Origin: Diphasiastrum complanatum
Lineage: Eukaryota; Streptophyta; Lycopodiopsida; Lycopodiales; Lycopodiaceae
Direction: 5' to 3'
Length of the DNA: 64,000 nucleotides
Assembly: GCA_029204225.1 (NCBI GenBank)
Contig: CM055093.1
Location: 29,091,777-29,155,776 of the forward strand
The notes under the pieces were generated by a model, which saw only the letters and a program-made list of their open reading frames with translations, was not told the DNA's origin and made no database searches. The position numbers were made by a program, and so were the translations under genes. Below, in pieces: positions 1 through 12,019 of the stretch. How positions within the stretch are numbered: the stretch's first letter is position 1; each line of letters starts with the position of its first letter.

Positions 1-1095
1 TCGAAAAAACGAATGGAAATAATTTGAGTGTCTAGAAAGAAAACTTTTGTGCATGGCGGAATAAACTATCTTCATCTTTCCAATGCATGACTATGCCTAT
101 CAATCTCAAACAAGACAATAGTGATAGAAATCACGTTTGAACTTTTAGTAACTAACTTTGAAATCGCCAGTACTACAGTGATTACGTAGCCAAACAATTA
201 AGCATCGAAAATTATCAAACCAATAAATAGTCGCGAATTGTTCATGAATTATTCGCGAAGAAACACAGAAACGCATACATTCTAAGATGAAGCTGAACAC
301 AATAAAGGATAATATTGATTCAGTATGAAACCGTAACAGACCGAAGCCGCATACTCTATGCTATCTCTGAACGGCTAAAAGAAAAGTCTAAATTAAGCGC
401 AATGCTGATAAGCAGTAGCGCAATAGCAATTTCTAAAACAACTCAAAAAAGTGAGCTAGAATGCTCAAGAGTGTTCAAGCTCGCAGGCTTGAGAGAGAGA
501 GAGAGCTAACTATTCAAATGCTTGATCATAACTTCAACTTCTGATGATGATTCTGATGATCATTGACATTGTATGAATATGAACAACTATTTATACTAAG
601 AAATTAGGTCGTCAAATGTGATCACCAGCTGGTTGGTGATCCGTTGGCATCCATCCGGTCCTTGTCATTGATTGCTGATAAGCGGTGAAATTGGCCGTAA
701 ACATTCTATCTGCATAAATGAACCAAAACTGTAGCTCTGTAGAAATGAACTAAAATAGCCATAGGCGACACTATCGGGTTTTTCACGAAAAATACGAAAA
801 AGAAGAAGGTGCCCTTAAATCTCATTTAGGGTTGCCCCACACTTTGCCAGAGTCATTTATTTGATATTTGAGACTCTTTTGAAAAAGCAAAAAATGCGAC
901 ACTGTATTTTTACACGAGATTTCTGTCAGGTGAAAAGAGCAAAAAAACGACACTATCGTAGACTCCGTGTAATTTTGTAGACTGTGTAAAAACGCTTGTA
1001 ATTTTGCAGACTGTGTAAACACACAAGAAAATTCACAGAACTGAATAAACAATGGATGAAGATTAATATCGATTTGTCGATTTGTAAGAAGGACA
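1..1095 (-). repeat. 3' LTR of copia element A (left end possibly outside window)
   Basis: This lies immediately downstream (minus sense) of the copia RNase H remnant. A polypurine tract (minus strand AAGGGGGAG, about 1096-1106) abuts a minus-strand TGTCCTTC that would open the LTR at 1095. A TATA box in minus orientation (TATAAATAG, 588-596) fits a U3 promoter. The GA run near 490-506 and the surrounding ~200 bp are mirrored in inverted orientation at 47845-48060, so the family occurs twice. No second terminus is seen, so the LTR may extend past the window edge. Confidence 0.6.
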
Positions 1096-1102
1096 CTCCC
1101 CC

Positions 1103-2110
1103 TTAATTTGAATCCTTGAATGCCTTGACCTTCAAACTTAGTTCTACACAGAATCTTCTGTGTGATTCCAAACTTAATGCTTTAGTAAAAATATTTGTTG
1201 TCATATCTTGCGTTCGACAATACTGTAATTTGACCTCTTCATTGAGAACTTTGTTTATGACGAAATGATACTTTAGTTCAATGTGCTTACTCCTAGAATG
1301 AAATCTAGAGTTGGCTGATAAAGTGATGGCACTTTGAATATCACAAAATAATGTCGTCGGAGCATATTGATTCAGACCGATATCTGAGAGTAAGTTCCTC
1401 AACCAAATTGCTTCCTTTGTAGCTTAAGAGGCTGCGATATACTCTGATTCAATGGAAGATAGAGCTATCAAAGATTGTTTGGGACTGTTCCAAAAAATTG
1501 GACCATTGTTGAGAAAGAATGTAAATCCGGAAGTGGATTTACGAGTGTCTACATCTCCTGCCCAACTTGCATCTATGTTACCACTGAGTAAATTGAGTTT
1601 GTCATTGTTGACTGCTCCATAACAAATGCAAAAGTCCATAGTAGCTCGAAAATATCTCATGACTCTGATATGATGTTTGTACATCCATTTGATGTATTTC
1701 CAAATATGCTGCAACGACAAATGATAACAAAAGTTGAATAGAAGAATGCTTGACTAATAGACTGAAGGTCTCAGTATAATTGACGTTGTATACCTGAGAA
1801 AATCCTCCGGCTACAAGCCATGCCTTTCTTCTGTTGATGTTTCCATCTGTGTTGTACTTGACTTTGAAAATCCATTTGCAATCAACTATGTTTCTGTTAG
1901 TAGGTAATTCGACAATCATCCACGTCTGGTTCTTGATAAGAGATGAATACTCTTTATCCGTAGCTCTTTCTAGAGATATGAATCAGGCTGATTGAGTGCC
2001 TCTTGGATAGACATTAGTTCCTGAACAAGATAAGCTGCAGACACGTCGATATAGGTTAGGTGGTCTGCTAGTCCTTGAAGATCTTCTCGGTAATACAAGA
2101 AGTTGATTAA
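1103..2110 (-). pseudogene. Copia A pol remnant: RT N-terminus joined to RNase H
   Basis: The minus strand carries the hinge before reverse transcriptase (EALNQPDSYL, about 1973-2003), then the RT start (CKWIFKVKYNTDGN, about 1830-1880), then RNase H (SGNIDASWAGDVDTRKSTSGF and ALSSIESEYIAAS, about 1424-1590) and the RNase H tail (FCDIQSAITL, SKHIELKYHF, NIFTKAL). The central RT with its YVDD catalytic motif is missing, so an internal deletion around 1700 removed the palm domain. Several frameshifts and a stop separate the pieces. It cannot encode an active polymerase. It is fused upstream to the gag of a different copia family at about 2110. Confidence 0.8.
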
Positions 2111-3362
2111 CACAAGCATCAAGTTTGAACAACTTCCCTTGTCTTTTACCTTTTCCAATCAAGACATCCTTCCTTTTGATCAAACAAGCATCTCCATCAA
2201 ACTCCACCTTGAGGCCCTTACTTAGCATTTGACTCACACTAAGCAAATTCTTGGTAATAGATGGAATAAACAAGACATCTTCCAAATGAACATTCCTATT
2301 TGTAGAGAGAAAAATAGGAATTGTGCCAATCCCTTTGATTGCACACTCACCATCATTGGCCGTGTAGATCACCCTCTTGTCATCTCCATATGCCAACAAA
2401 GAAGTGAAATACTCTTTGTGAAAGGTCATGTGTGAACTTGCTCCACTATCAAGCCACCAAGGATCTAGATCTCCACCATTAGCAAGCATACATGAAGACA
2501 TCACAAAAGCATCATCATTTGCATCTTGCACATCCAAACCATCCTCATCAAGAGTAAGATTACCTTGTTTGTCTCCTTGATCTCTCTTCTTCTTGTAGCA
2601 CTCACTTGCAAAGTGTCCTTTGATGCCACAATAGAAGCACTTGAGCTTTGATCTATCCTTCTTTTTGCCACTTGAAGAAGCATCCACTTGATCTTGCCCT
2701 TTAGACCACTTGCTTTTGGTTTTGCCCTTGAATTTGCCCTTTGTGAACATAGCATCCTCTTGAAGTGTTGATGTAGATCCACCTCTTGCTTGAAGCCTAT
2801 ATTCCTCATTGATCAAGATCTCTTGAAGATCCATCAAACTTGGCAAAGTCTTTTGAATAGCAATACTTTGAACAATGTTAGCATGAGCATCTAACAAGCC
2901 ATTAAGAATCACTTGAATAAGCTCTCCTTCCTTAATGCTTTCATCTATGCAAGCTAACTCATCATTCAATGCTTTCATTCTCAAAATAAAAGTACTTGGA
3001 CTTTCTTCATTCTTTTGCAAACAAAAAAAAATTTGTCTTCTTAGAGTCAACACTCTAGAAGTAGACTTGGATTCATAAAGCTTCTTCAATGAATTCCAAG
3101 CTTCCAAAGATGATGTGCACTTACCAACTTCCTTGAGAAGTTCATTGGTAACATTCATCTTTATCATGTGTAGATCCTTCTTGGCCCTCTTGTCATACCT
3201 CAATTGATCTTGTTGTGTTGTTGGTCTCTCCTCCAAACCTACAACAATATCCAAAACATCATTCATCTCAAGAAGTGACTCCATTCTCACTTTCCATAAT
3301 GAATAGTTACTTGAGGTAAGCCTATCATTGGCTTCCAACATGACTCCAATTGAGGTTGCCAT
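2111..3362 (-). pseudogene. Copia B gag-protease, fused to Copia A
   Basis: A long open minus-strand frame starts MATSIGVMLEANDRL and is uninterrupted to about 1983. It shows the copia-type gag domain (YSLWKVRMESLL), a CCHC zinc knuckle (CFYCGIKGHFASEC, about residues 247-260) and the aspartic-protease motif WWLDSGASSHMT (about 305-316), then the start of the gag-pre-integrase segment (GKLFKLDAC). Copia polyproteins normally continue into integrase. Here the frame switches at about residue 417 to a proline/arginine-rich hinge (RRSSRTSRPP) typical of the region between integrase and RT, so integrase is lost. The gag and protease parts look intact and could be expressed from the adjacent LTR. 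Confidence 0.85.
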
Positions 3363-3966
3363 GTAGCAATGACCTGATCTTCTCTTTCAACTTGTTTCAA
3401 TGCACAAAGTACTCCTTTGAACAACAACAAATGCTTTCAAAAGGAATCACCAAGATTTGAAACTATCTCACAAATTCTCTTCTAGCACTTATCCAAGCAA
3501 ATCAACACATAGAATCATGGAATCTTGATCAACCTATGATCTATCCTCAATCTAATGACTTTTGCCAGTTTTTAAGATTTAAACACACTCAAATGAAGTC
3601 TAGCAACCTCACTATCTAGAGATCCAATCAAAATTAGGGATTTGACAAAATCACAAAAAATTGACTATTCCAAATCTACATGCAAATGCTGAAAATTTGA
3701 TATGCAACCTATAAGCCACCACTTAGGCTGAACCAATGATCCAAAAATCTGCCAAATCCAGCATGTGAATTCAAAACACGGAATTGAACAAGTATATTGA
3801 CCTATTTAGTGTTTAAATCTACAAAAGATCCAATCTACAAAAGATCCAATCTACAAAAACAAAAAATCCGATTTTGGTGTAGAATCCTCTCTAGCATGCT
3901 CTAGACTTGATATCTTCACCAAATCATTGATAGATCTGATTTCCTCCTTCATAACCTGAAACACAA
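3363..3966 (-). other. Copia B untranslated leader
   Basis: About 600 bp lie between the gag start and the primer-binding site, AT-rich and without a coding frame. A short imperfect direct repeat (GATCCAATCTACAAAA, around 3828-3860) is present. The position fits the 5' leader of a minus-strand copia element. Confidence 0.6.
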
Positions 3967-3978
3967 GCTCTGATACCA
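3967..3978 (-). promoter_or_regulatory. Primer-binding site of Copia B
   Basis: The plus strand reads GCTCTGATACCA, the reverse complement of TGGTATCAGAGC, the sequence complementary to the 3' end of plant initiator tRNA-Met. It abuts the LTR directly. Confidence 0.9.
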
Positions 3979-4628
3979 TGTGAAAGATTTCAGATCCTTA
4001 AGATCCAATCTACTTGAATGATCTTTGGTTAGAGAGAGAAATACACTACCAATTTCACCAATGTAGAAAAATCAGCATCTACACACAATTTGAGATGCAA
4101 ACACTAATAGAACTTGATCAAAATTGAATGAAATGATTATGTACTATTGCTGTCTGCACAAAACCAGCAAGCTATTGTATTTCACACGTGTGAATCCAAA
4201 AATAGCAAATATAGATCATTCTACACATAGAATTGCAAGCAATCACCAAGATAGTGCACCAATGGATAGTAGAACCCAAGAGAACCGTGTATAAGCATGA
4301 AATGAGATAGAGAAAAGAGAAGATGACTCTCTCCATGAGTTACATCCTTTTATAACAGGTCCAAACCCTATTTGGCCACTTGGCTTTCCCACCAAAATGC
4401 TAACCCTACCAATTTTGGGTCTAGATTCAATGTACCCAACTTATTCAAATTGAATCTACTCAAACTCGCATTTTATCTTTCCCACACTTTCAAAAAGTGT
4501 TTATATAAATGAAATTTAGACTAATGAACTTTGAAAAGTCAACCTCTAAGTCTAAAACAAGTTTTGGCCTCAATATGCCAAATATGGAAATATTGCAAAA
4601 TGTGATGAAACTAGTTGAATCTTTCACA
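3979..4628 (-). repeat. 5' LTR of Copia B (650 bp)
   Basis: The ends are perfect inverted repeats on the plus strand (TGTGAAAGATT ... AATCTTTCACA) with the canonical TG/CA termini and the primer site next door. It contains the 14-bp palindrome TTCACACGTGTGAA (4181-4194). A 5'-truncated copy of the same LTR lies on the opposite strand at 63724-64000. The putative 3' partner is missing: the left end of this chimera carries an unrelated LTR. Confidence 0.9.
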
Positions 4629-5584
4629 AGAACTAGTATTTCTAAGCTAATGTAATAAATGCAAGTAGACCCCTCTTAAAGAAAGTAGAGTGAGCCACCT
4701 TTTGATGGTGACTTCTAGTGGAGAGCAATATTCCACTTGTAATTTGTGAAATGTGGAGATTCCACTAGGATGCCACCTAAGGAGCTCTCTTGCTTATTTA
4801 ACAAACTCCCTCTTTGTGAAGAGGAGATTTTTGCATTGTATCTACTCCATGCTTAATAAGAAGATTTTCCATGAGTTTGATGCTACACTAAGCTCCTTGA
4901 TCATGATGGTTTTCTTGAGTGATGCCCCTATGATCATGCCCTTCCATTCATATTGTGTGTGGTTGTGGATTTAGAGTGGATTAGTTTTTTTGCTTTCCTA
5001 GTTGTGGATTATATTTCTTGTTTTCTTGTGGATTAATGTAGGAGCCAGCATTCAAGTAAACTAAAGAGGCTAGAAATGTGGCATAAATCTTGCATATTCT
5101 CTAACATTCTAGTTCTTGATGTTCTTAGGATGTCCAAGAATCAAAAGGTTGGTTAGTTTCTTGATTCTTGGACTTCTAACATGCTGTAGTTTAGCTTTGT
5201 TTCTTGTTTTTGTCAAGTTATGCAAGGTAGCTCAGTGTTAATATAGTGTAGGCTCTTAATTCAATCCGTTTTAAGTGTAGGTAGTTGTAGAATCTGTAGA
5301 ACGTTCATTGGTTTGTATGCTGATATGTGAATGAGCGTTCTTGGCTTGCATCCATGTAGAATGTAAGTGCATTCAAGAGTGACGTCTCTGAGTTGTCCTC
5401 TGACAGGCAGGACAAAAGAAACATACTACAACGAAACTTTGTTTCCTTCTGCCTGGGTTGGCATCGTAAAATCAATCAAGAAACCATCTAACGACTGCCA
5501 TGAAGCCTAATGACAGGCAGAAACGGTTCTGTAAGCAAGAAAAAAAAAAAAAAAAGGTCCTCTGGAGCAGGGGATCTGTCAACA
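4629..5584 (+). repeat. R1 LTR, left copy
   Basis: About 950 bp are repeated in direct orientation at 10795-11744 with high identity, from GAACTAGTATTTC to GGGATCYGTCAACA. The end is sharp: after GTCAACA the two copies diverge completely. The left copy starts exactly where the Copia B LTR ends, so B probably inserted into it and removed its true 5' end. A TATA-like CTTATTTAA (4793-4801) sits near the middle. Confidence 0.75.
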
Positions 5585-5789
5585 TTTGACCCGTTGTCGC
5601 TTGTATCACTCACATTCTGAAACGACATATGCTGCAAGACTATCTTTGATCGGACCCATGCACGCAATCTGAAATGTTTCCAGATCCGTTCATAACTCAG
5701 AATGACCCGCACACACCATCCCCACGCCTTGCATACATCCTCAGCTCCTTCTACATCATCCTCTACCCATAGCTTACCCATTGTCTCCA

Positions 5790-6620
5790 ACTCCCTCCAT
5801 CACCATCTCAACCGAGCACCCTGTCTCACGTCTCAACCGAACACCCTCTCTTCCATCTCAGCCGAGCACCCTGTCTCATGTCTCAACCGAATACCCTCTC
5901 TTTCATCTCAGCCAAGCCTCTCTCTCTTACCATCTTGACCGACGCAACGCAGGTGCATCAAAAAAAAAAATGTATCTCAATCGGAGCTCACGCTCACATC
6001 TCAACCGGAGTGCTCAGTTAAATCTCAATTGACACAGTGCATCCCATCTCAGCCGGAGCCTTCCTTTGAAATCTCGACCGAAGCACTTCTTTGGAATCTT
6101 GACCGGAGCCTTCCTTTGAAATCTTGACCAAAGCACTTCTTTGGAATCTTGACCGGAGCACTCGTTGGAGTCTCGACTGAAGTGCTCACTGAGATCTCAA
6201 CCGAAGTACCGCTGAAATCTAAACTGAAGCGCTCGCTAGAATCTCAGCCGAAGTGTTCGCTGAAATCTCGACCGAAGAACTCTTTGGAATCTCAGCCGAA
6301 GTGTTCGTTGGAATCTCAACCGAAGCGCTCACTGAAATCTCAGCCAAAGTGTTCACTAGAATCTCAACCAAAGTGTCCGCTGAAGTCTCAGCCGAAGTGC
6401 CGGCTCAGATCTCGACCGAAGCCAAAGTGCCCATTCAGAACTCGACCGAAGCCGAAGTGATCTCGACCGGAGCCGAAGCGCCCGCTCAAATCTCAAACAA
6501 AACCGAAGGCAGCGATCAAATCTCGACCGGAGGGATTCGATCAGTTCTCAACCGAAGCAATCAGGTCAAAACTCGACCGGAGCAAGTAACACCCATCTCG
6601 ACCAAACCATAAATTTTGAT
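5790..6620 (+). repeat. Degenerate 24-bp tandem repeat in R1 leader
   Basis: Variants of ATCTCRACCGAAG plus an 11-bp variable part repeat head to tail, clearest at 6230-6420 where the period is exactly 24 bp. Because 24 is a multiple of three, each open frame gives an 8-residue repeat (SQPKCSLE in one frame, ISTEVFAE-like in another). Both frames stay open for about 100 residues. Upstream (5790-6130) and downstream (6420-6620) copies are more diverged and spaced irregularly. Confidence 0.85.
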
Positions 6621-7079
6621 CAACACCTCTAATTGCCATTTCGACCGAACTGCCATCTTCGTAACATCTTTGAGCTTGAAAAAAAAAAAAAAACAGGAAT
6701 GAACACCAAAAAAAAAAAAATTTAAAAAATAAAACTCATACCAATAGAAAGCCCTTTTTATACTGAGTCTCCACCTTCACTTCCTTCAACACCCTAAAAA
6801 ATCCAAAAAATGCTAAAAACCCAAAAAATCCAAAAACACCAAAAACCCTAAAAAAAACTCAAAAATACCAAAAACACATACCCCACACAAAAAAGACACA
6901 ACAATACCCAATGGCCGACAATACAAATCCTGACATCCCAGAAGATTATCCATACAAGATCAAGTCCCCTGTAGCTGAACAAATCAGACGTCATAGATTC
7001 TACTGAATGCGGTCCCAACCCTACGAGCCATCCACAAATCAATTCGAAGGACAAGAACACAATAGAGCCGAGTCTTCAC

Positions 7080-8311
7080 GCGCATGACCCCGTTTTTATG
7101 GTGCTGACCCCTCACATGCTAGAACCAACCTTAATGGAGTCCCTGCTACCCACGGAGCTCATCTTGAAAGACATACACCCAAGCTAGATCTACCAAAGTT
7201 TGACGGTAGTTCGGACCCTCAAAGATTTTTGCAAATATTTGAGAATGCATGTGATGTATATGGCGAGACATCACCCGACGCCATGATTCAACTCTTCTCG
7301 ATGACCATGATTGATCGAGCACGAGAATGGTTTTTTAACCTTGATCGTGAAGATAAACGTGACTGGTCACTCTTGAATGAGGCCTTTATCAAACGCTTCA
7401 AGCCATTTTGCTTGATAGAAAGCTCTTTTGTCAAGCTAAGTAATATCAAAATGACAGAAGACGAACAAGTACAAGACTGAGCATTTCAAACGTCTCAAAA
7501 GTCAAGTACAAGAACAGCCCTCTGAACAGATGCTCATCATCTGGCTCTTAGTCGGCCTTCCAAGATGGATTAGACGCCAGCTTACATCCAATGATGAATA
7601 TACGAGCCTAAAGTTAGCTATGTCTGATGCCATCAAGGAAGAAGACGAAGGATCAAATATTGACGAATCTAGAAAAAGGCAAGCACCACGTGCTCCTGTC
7701 CATGAGTCGAAACCAACCGAGGACACCCGAGATCAGCTTTGGAAATCACAGCTGGCGTTGCTTAATAAGCAACACCAACTTCAGATGGAGAAACTCACCA
7801 ATGAGTTTCAAGCTACCCTAAAGACTATCCAAGGCAGTATGCCTGGTCTGTAAAACCTGCACAGGTACCTTATAGACGAAAAACAATGTGGTGCCCACAT
7901 TGTCGGGCTACACATCCTGTTGATGCTTGTCCTTTATATCGACCTATCCAAGCACATATAGTTCAACAATATGAAGAACACCCATCACAATCTGGAAATG
8001 CTTTGCTTTATCAAGAATATCCATCAGAAAGTCCAGAACCATTAGCCATACAAGATGACTATGCCATTATACAAGGGCCATTGCACACCAGATGTTTCAT
8101 CTGTGGTGAAACTGGTCACTTCATGGTGATTGTCCAGTCAAGACCAAGTACCATCCTAAGTGTCCCGACTGTATCAGAAGACACAATTTCAAGGACTATC
8201 CAAAACAACCGACCAAGATCCTACCTGCCCATCATGAATCACAATAGGATTCTCACGACAACACAACACGAGCACCATAGCAACCAACAGTTAAACCTGC
8301 TGCTCAATTGA
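7080..8311 (+). pseudogene. R1 gag, frameshifted
   Basis: Translation shows a retrotransposon gag domain (LPKFDGSSDPQRFLQIFENA from about 7189, then REWFFNLDREDKRDWSLLNEAF and IKRF). A stop at 7478-7480 and a frame change lead into 7530-7853 (LLVGLPRWIRRQL, then a charged coiled-coil-like stretch LLNKQHQLQMEKLTNEFQ). A third segment, 7886-8311, holds a paired-Cys motif (WCPHCRATHPVDACP) and a CCHC-like knuckle start (CFICGETGHF) whose last cysteine is not seen. At least two breaks make it non-functional as one protein. Neighbouring pol is absent. Confidence 0.75.
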
Positions 8312-10794
8312 GAAGTTTCTTGTAGACTTCTACATCACCATCCAATACACCAGTTCCATAATAAAAAAAAGACACTAATATGAAATGAGTCCTTGTTGAA
8401 AGAAAGTAAAACCGATATTCCGTCATCTGCTACAATGTCCAACCAAGAGCAACCTCCACAGGTAATTGACAGTTTTTCTCCCCTTCTACAACCTCAAATC
8501 TATTTGTCTTTCCACATGCTGATAAGATTTTCAATGTGCCAATACACAATATTTCTCGGATTCAAAAATCCAGATAGAGATTCGGTTCTGAATCTCTGGT
8601 TCAAACAGGTCCTTAGGACATAGTACCTCACTCGTACCTACATCTCACGCTATATCTTACAACATCTATTATCCATGATGATAGATTTTAGTGTCACCAA
8701 CCCTGTCTTGTTTTGACAAGGGCACGTCAGAGTAAGTCACATTACTCTACAAAATAGCTAAAATATTGCAACTATCAAGGTACATTATCAATGTTGATGA
8801 ATGCAAGTTTTGTTCGACAAGTGCTATACAGTTCTCACTATCTGTAACATTTTTTTATTTCCTTGTTTCTCTTCACCTATTTTGTGTGACTGATTTTTGC
8901 ATGAGGAATAGCTACTGCACGAGAGTCTTCTGTAGAGCATCTCCTAAACACATTTTCATTCATCTATCCATCTTCAGATTACCATGTATAGCAGTTTTAA
9001 ATTTTTGAAAACTATGAGAAATCCATGACAAGTTAGAGTTGATTTATGCACCTCATTGCCATATTATTCTTTGAGTCAACTACAACAAGATCGAAAAAAA
9101 TTTAGTTAAAATTTGTTCAATCTTTAGTCCAGTCACATGTTCAAGGAGTTTCAACTACGTGTTCCACATGCCGATCCAATCCTGATCATGAACAATCACC
9201 AGCAACAACATCCCCACCAACAACAGATTTTTTTTTTTTTTTTGGGGGGGGGGGGGGAGAGAGTGGATTTGCTTGGATCCATTGGAGCAGTTACGCTGCC
9301 AGCGACAACACCAGCAAGATCGACAGCCAAGGTCGCAAACCCAAAGTCGACAATGACAAGGCTAAGAAGACAGATGGGCAATCCAAAGCGACTCGATCAG
9401 AAGAAGTACCCTAGTCACGACGAAGATCCTTCAGAAAGTGAAACACAAGCATTGGAAAATCAGTCTCCTTCTTCAACCAACCTCTTGCCATACTTCTGCA
9501 CCCATTTCTCATGTCTATCGTCCACACCATCTACCGTTGTCACCACCACCCTCCCTTCCATCTATTTGCTTATCATCAGTTTACTGCTCTTCTGAGAAAT
9601 CCCCAATTTTGATAGTCTTACCGAAGCAACTGATAGATCATTGCAAATGTCTTGCGGAGACTAACTGCCACCTACAATGGATGATCATCCAAACGAAGAT
9701 CTAAGAAGCAGGCGAAGCAGCCAGAACAAATAAAGAGAGAGATCCAGAAAGCTGAGGAGGAAAGGACAAAACTTAAACAACAGAAGAGTCAGATCGATCT
9801 TGATTAAAAAAAACTCTCTGGAGTAATGATAGTTGAATCCCCTCTTATGAAGCCCAAAGAGATCCAAAAGTAATGGATCAAAAGAAAGAGCTACAGAAAA
9901 TGAAAGATGAAGACATCTGTGAACCTGCAAATAAAGCAAGCTCCTCACCCAACAAGTGATGGTCGAAGCTCGACATTGCAAGAGTCCAAGGCTGCAATTG
10001 TAGAACTATCAGTTCCTTCACCTTGTCACCAAGCCTTCATCATGTTTTTTCACCGTTACCAAACCGTCCATCCAAAACTATTTCTACCACCAAATTTTTT
10101 ATGATGAGTCCATCCCCTTGAGACTGATAACCAAGATTTGTGCTACCTATCAGAAAAGAGCATCGACAAGACTGGAACTTCAACAAAGAGAAGAACCATG
10201 GAAACATCTAGAGGCAAATGGAGGATACATACCTCCTAGAAGAAACCAAAGATGGGATCTGCCAAGAAACCAAAGATGAAACTGTCAATGGCAGATACAA
10301 GTGACAAACAAAGAGACACATGGGAAGCACTCAAGCATGCAAGTTGTGAAGCTGCTGGGAGCTCTCCAATTTTGAGAATGTCAACCACCTATAGCAATAA
10401 GACATTCTAATCCAATCGTGACAATTTGTGAAAGACAGTTTTTGTGATAAAGACTGGTGACAATAAGCACTTGGTTTTATGTAAGCGAATGAGGATCTAC
10501 GCTTTTCCAGGTGACGATCGAAGATGCCAAGCGACATCGTCCAATATGAGTTGCAGTGGGTCTTGCAACACATTAGGGGTGGGATAATGTTGGCTAATTT
10601 TGACGAATCCCCAAGATACTCGGACAAAACAACTCAAGAGCACCTCTCACCTTAGACCGAGGAGGTCTATGAGAAGACGAGACTAATGAAGACTGAGAGC
10701 CGAGTATGACAGCCGAGAAATACTAGCTAGGAAAGACATGCAAGAACTGTGTAAGCCTCATGGTGAATCGCGAAAGATGGAATGACCATTTAGG
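8312..10794 (+). other. R1 internal region without pol
   Basis: No known domain was found. Short charged stretches read like fragments of one lysine/glutamate-rich protein: about 9312-9410 (DNTSKIDSQGRKPKVDNDKA) and about 9704-9805 (EQIKREIQKAEEERTKLKQQ), separated by stops and frameshifts. The second would form a coiled coil if expressed. It may be the tail of gag or captured sequence; I cannot tell. Confidence 0.4.
9228..9257 (+). repeat. Homopolymer junction T16-G14
   Basis: Sixteen T are followed directly by fourteen G and then a short GA run. It lies inside the R1 internal region. Such runs are prone to sequencing length error. Confidence 0.9.
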
Positions 10795-11744
10795 AACTAG
10801 TATTTCTAAGCAAATGTAATAAATGCAAGTAGACTCCTCTTAAAGAAAGTAGAGTGAGCCACCTTTTGATGGTGACCTCTAGTGGAGAGCAATATTCCAC
10901 TTGTAATTTGTGAAAATGTGAAAATTTCACTAGGATGCCACCTAAGGAGCTCTCTTGCTTATTTAAGAGACTCCCTCTTTGTGAAGAAGAGCTTTTTGCA
11001 TTGTATCTACTGCATGCTTAATAAGAAGATTTTTCATGAGTTTGACGCTACACTAAGCTCCTTGATCATGATGGTTGTCTTGAGTGATGCCCCTATGATC
11101 ATGCCCTTCCATTCATATTGTGTGTGGTTGTGGATTTAGAGTGGATTAGTTTTCTTGATTTCCTAGTTGTGGATTAGATTTCTTGTTTTCTTGTGGATTA
11201 ATGTAGGAGCCAGCATTCAAGTATACTAAAGAGGCTAGAAATGTGGCATAAATCTTGCATATTCTCTAACATTCTAGTTCTTGATATTCTTGAGATGTCC
11301 AAAAATCAAAAGGCTGATTAGTTTCTTGATTCTTGGACTTCTAACATGCTATAGTTTAGCTTTGTTTCTTGTTTTTGTCAAGTTACGCAAGGTAGCTTTG
11401 TGTTAATGCAGTGTAGGCTCTAATTGCAGTCCGTTTTAAGTGTAGGTAGTTATAGAACGTTCATTGGTTTGTATGATGATCTGTGAATGAGTGTTCTTGG
11501 CTTGCATCCATGTGAAATGTAAGTGCATTCAAGAGTGACGTCTCTGAGTTGTCCTCTGATAGGCAGGACAAAAGAAACATACTACAACAAAATTTTGTTT
11601 CCTTCTGCCTGGGTTGGCATCGTAAAATCAATCAAGAAACCATCTAACGACTGCCATGAAGCCTGATAACAGGCAGAAACGGTTCTGTAAGCAAGAAACA
11701 AAAAAATAAACAACAGGTCTTCTGGAGCAGGGGATCCGTCAACA
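10795..11744 (+). repeat. R1 LTR, right copy
   Basis: Direct repeat of 4629-5584, differing by scattered substitutions and small indels and ending at the same GTCAACA. Because the left copy is truncated by Copia B, the true 5' end of this LTR could lie slightly upstream of 10795. No clear polypurine tract is seen there. Confidence 0.75.
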
Positions 11745-12019
11745 ACCATCAACCCAGGGGAATAATCCTTCACCCTTTAGTATCAACCATTAGAGGAGTT
11801 TTGGGTTCCAAAAAGACCCTTTAAGAATTTGTGCAAGATGTCTTTTTTAATATTAAAATACTATAACACTATTACTTTTGACTTGCCAGAGTATGGCACT
11901 CATAAATAAAGGACCTCATCCTATGATGGAGAATATTAGACATCTATAAGCATCAAAGGGCATGAGATCTCCATGACAACCTCAGTTACAAGAATCAATC
12001 TCTTAACAACACCATACAT
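11745..12019. other. Gap between R1 and Copia C
   Basis: AT-rich sequence with no coding signal. It may hold decayed copia RT upstream of the recognisable frame, but no motif is readable. Confidence 0.4.

Larger units (their letters stand above)
4629..11744 (+). mobile_element. R1: gag-only gypsy-type LTR element
   Basis: Two direct ~950-bp repeats flank 5.2 kb holding a ty3/gypsy-type gag and zinc-knuckle remnant. I found no protease, reverse transcriptase, RNase H or integrase motif in any frame between 8312 and 10794. That is the layout of terminal-repeat retrotransposons with only a GAG domain, which depend on another element's pol. The bases after the left LTR (TTTGACCCGTTGTCG) do not match a primer site I can name. 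The left LTR is cut by Copia B, so no flanking duplication can be tested. Confidence 0.65.

Noticed and set aside
5585-5605. Primer-binding site for R1
   Set aside because: TTTGACCCGTTGTCGC only loosely resembles known plant primer sites, too weak to call.
9196-9595. Frames beginning in the T/G homopolymer
   Set aside because: They give runs of Phe/Gly or Pro/Lys from homopolymers and are broken fragments further on.
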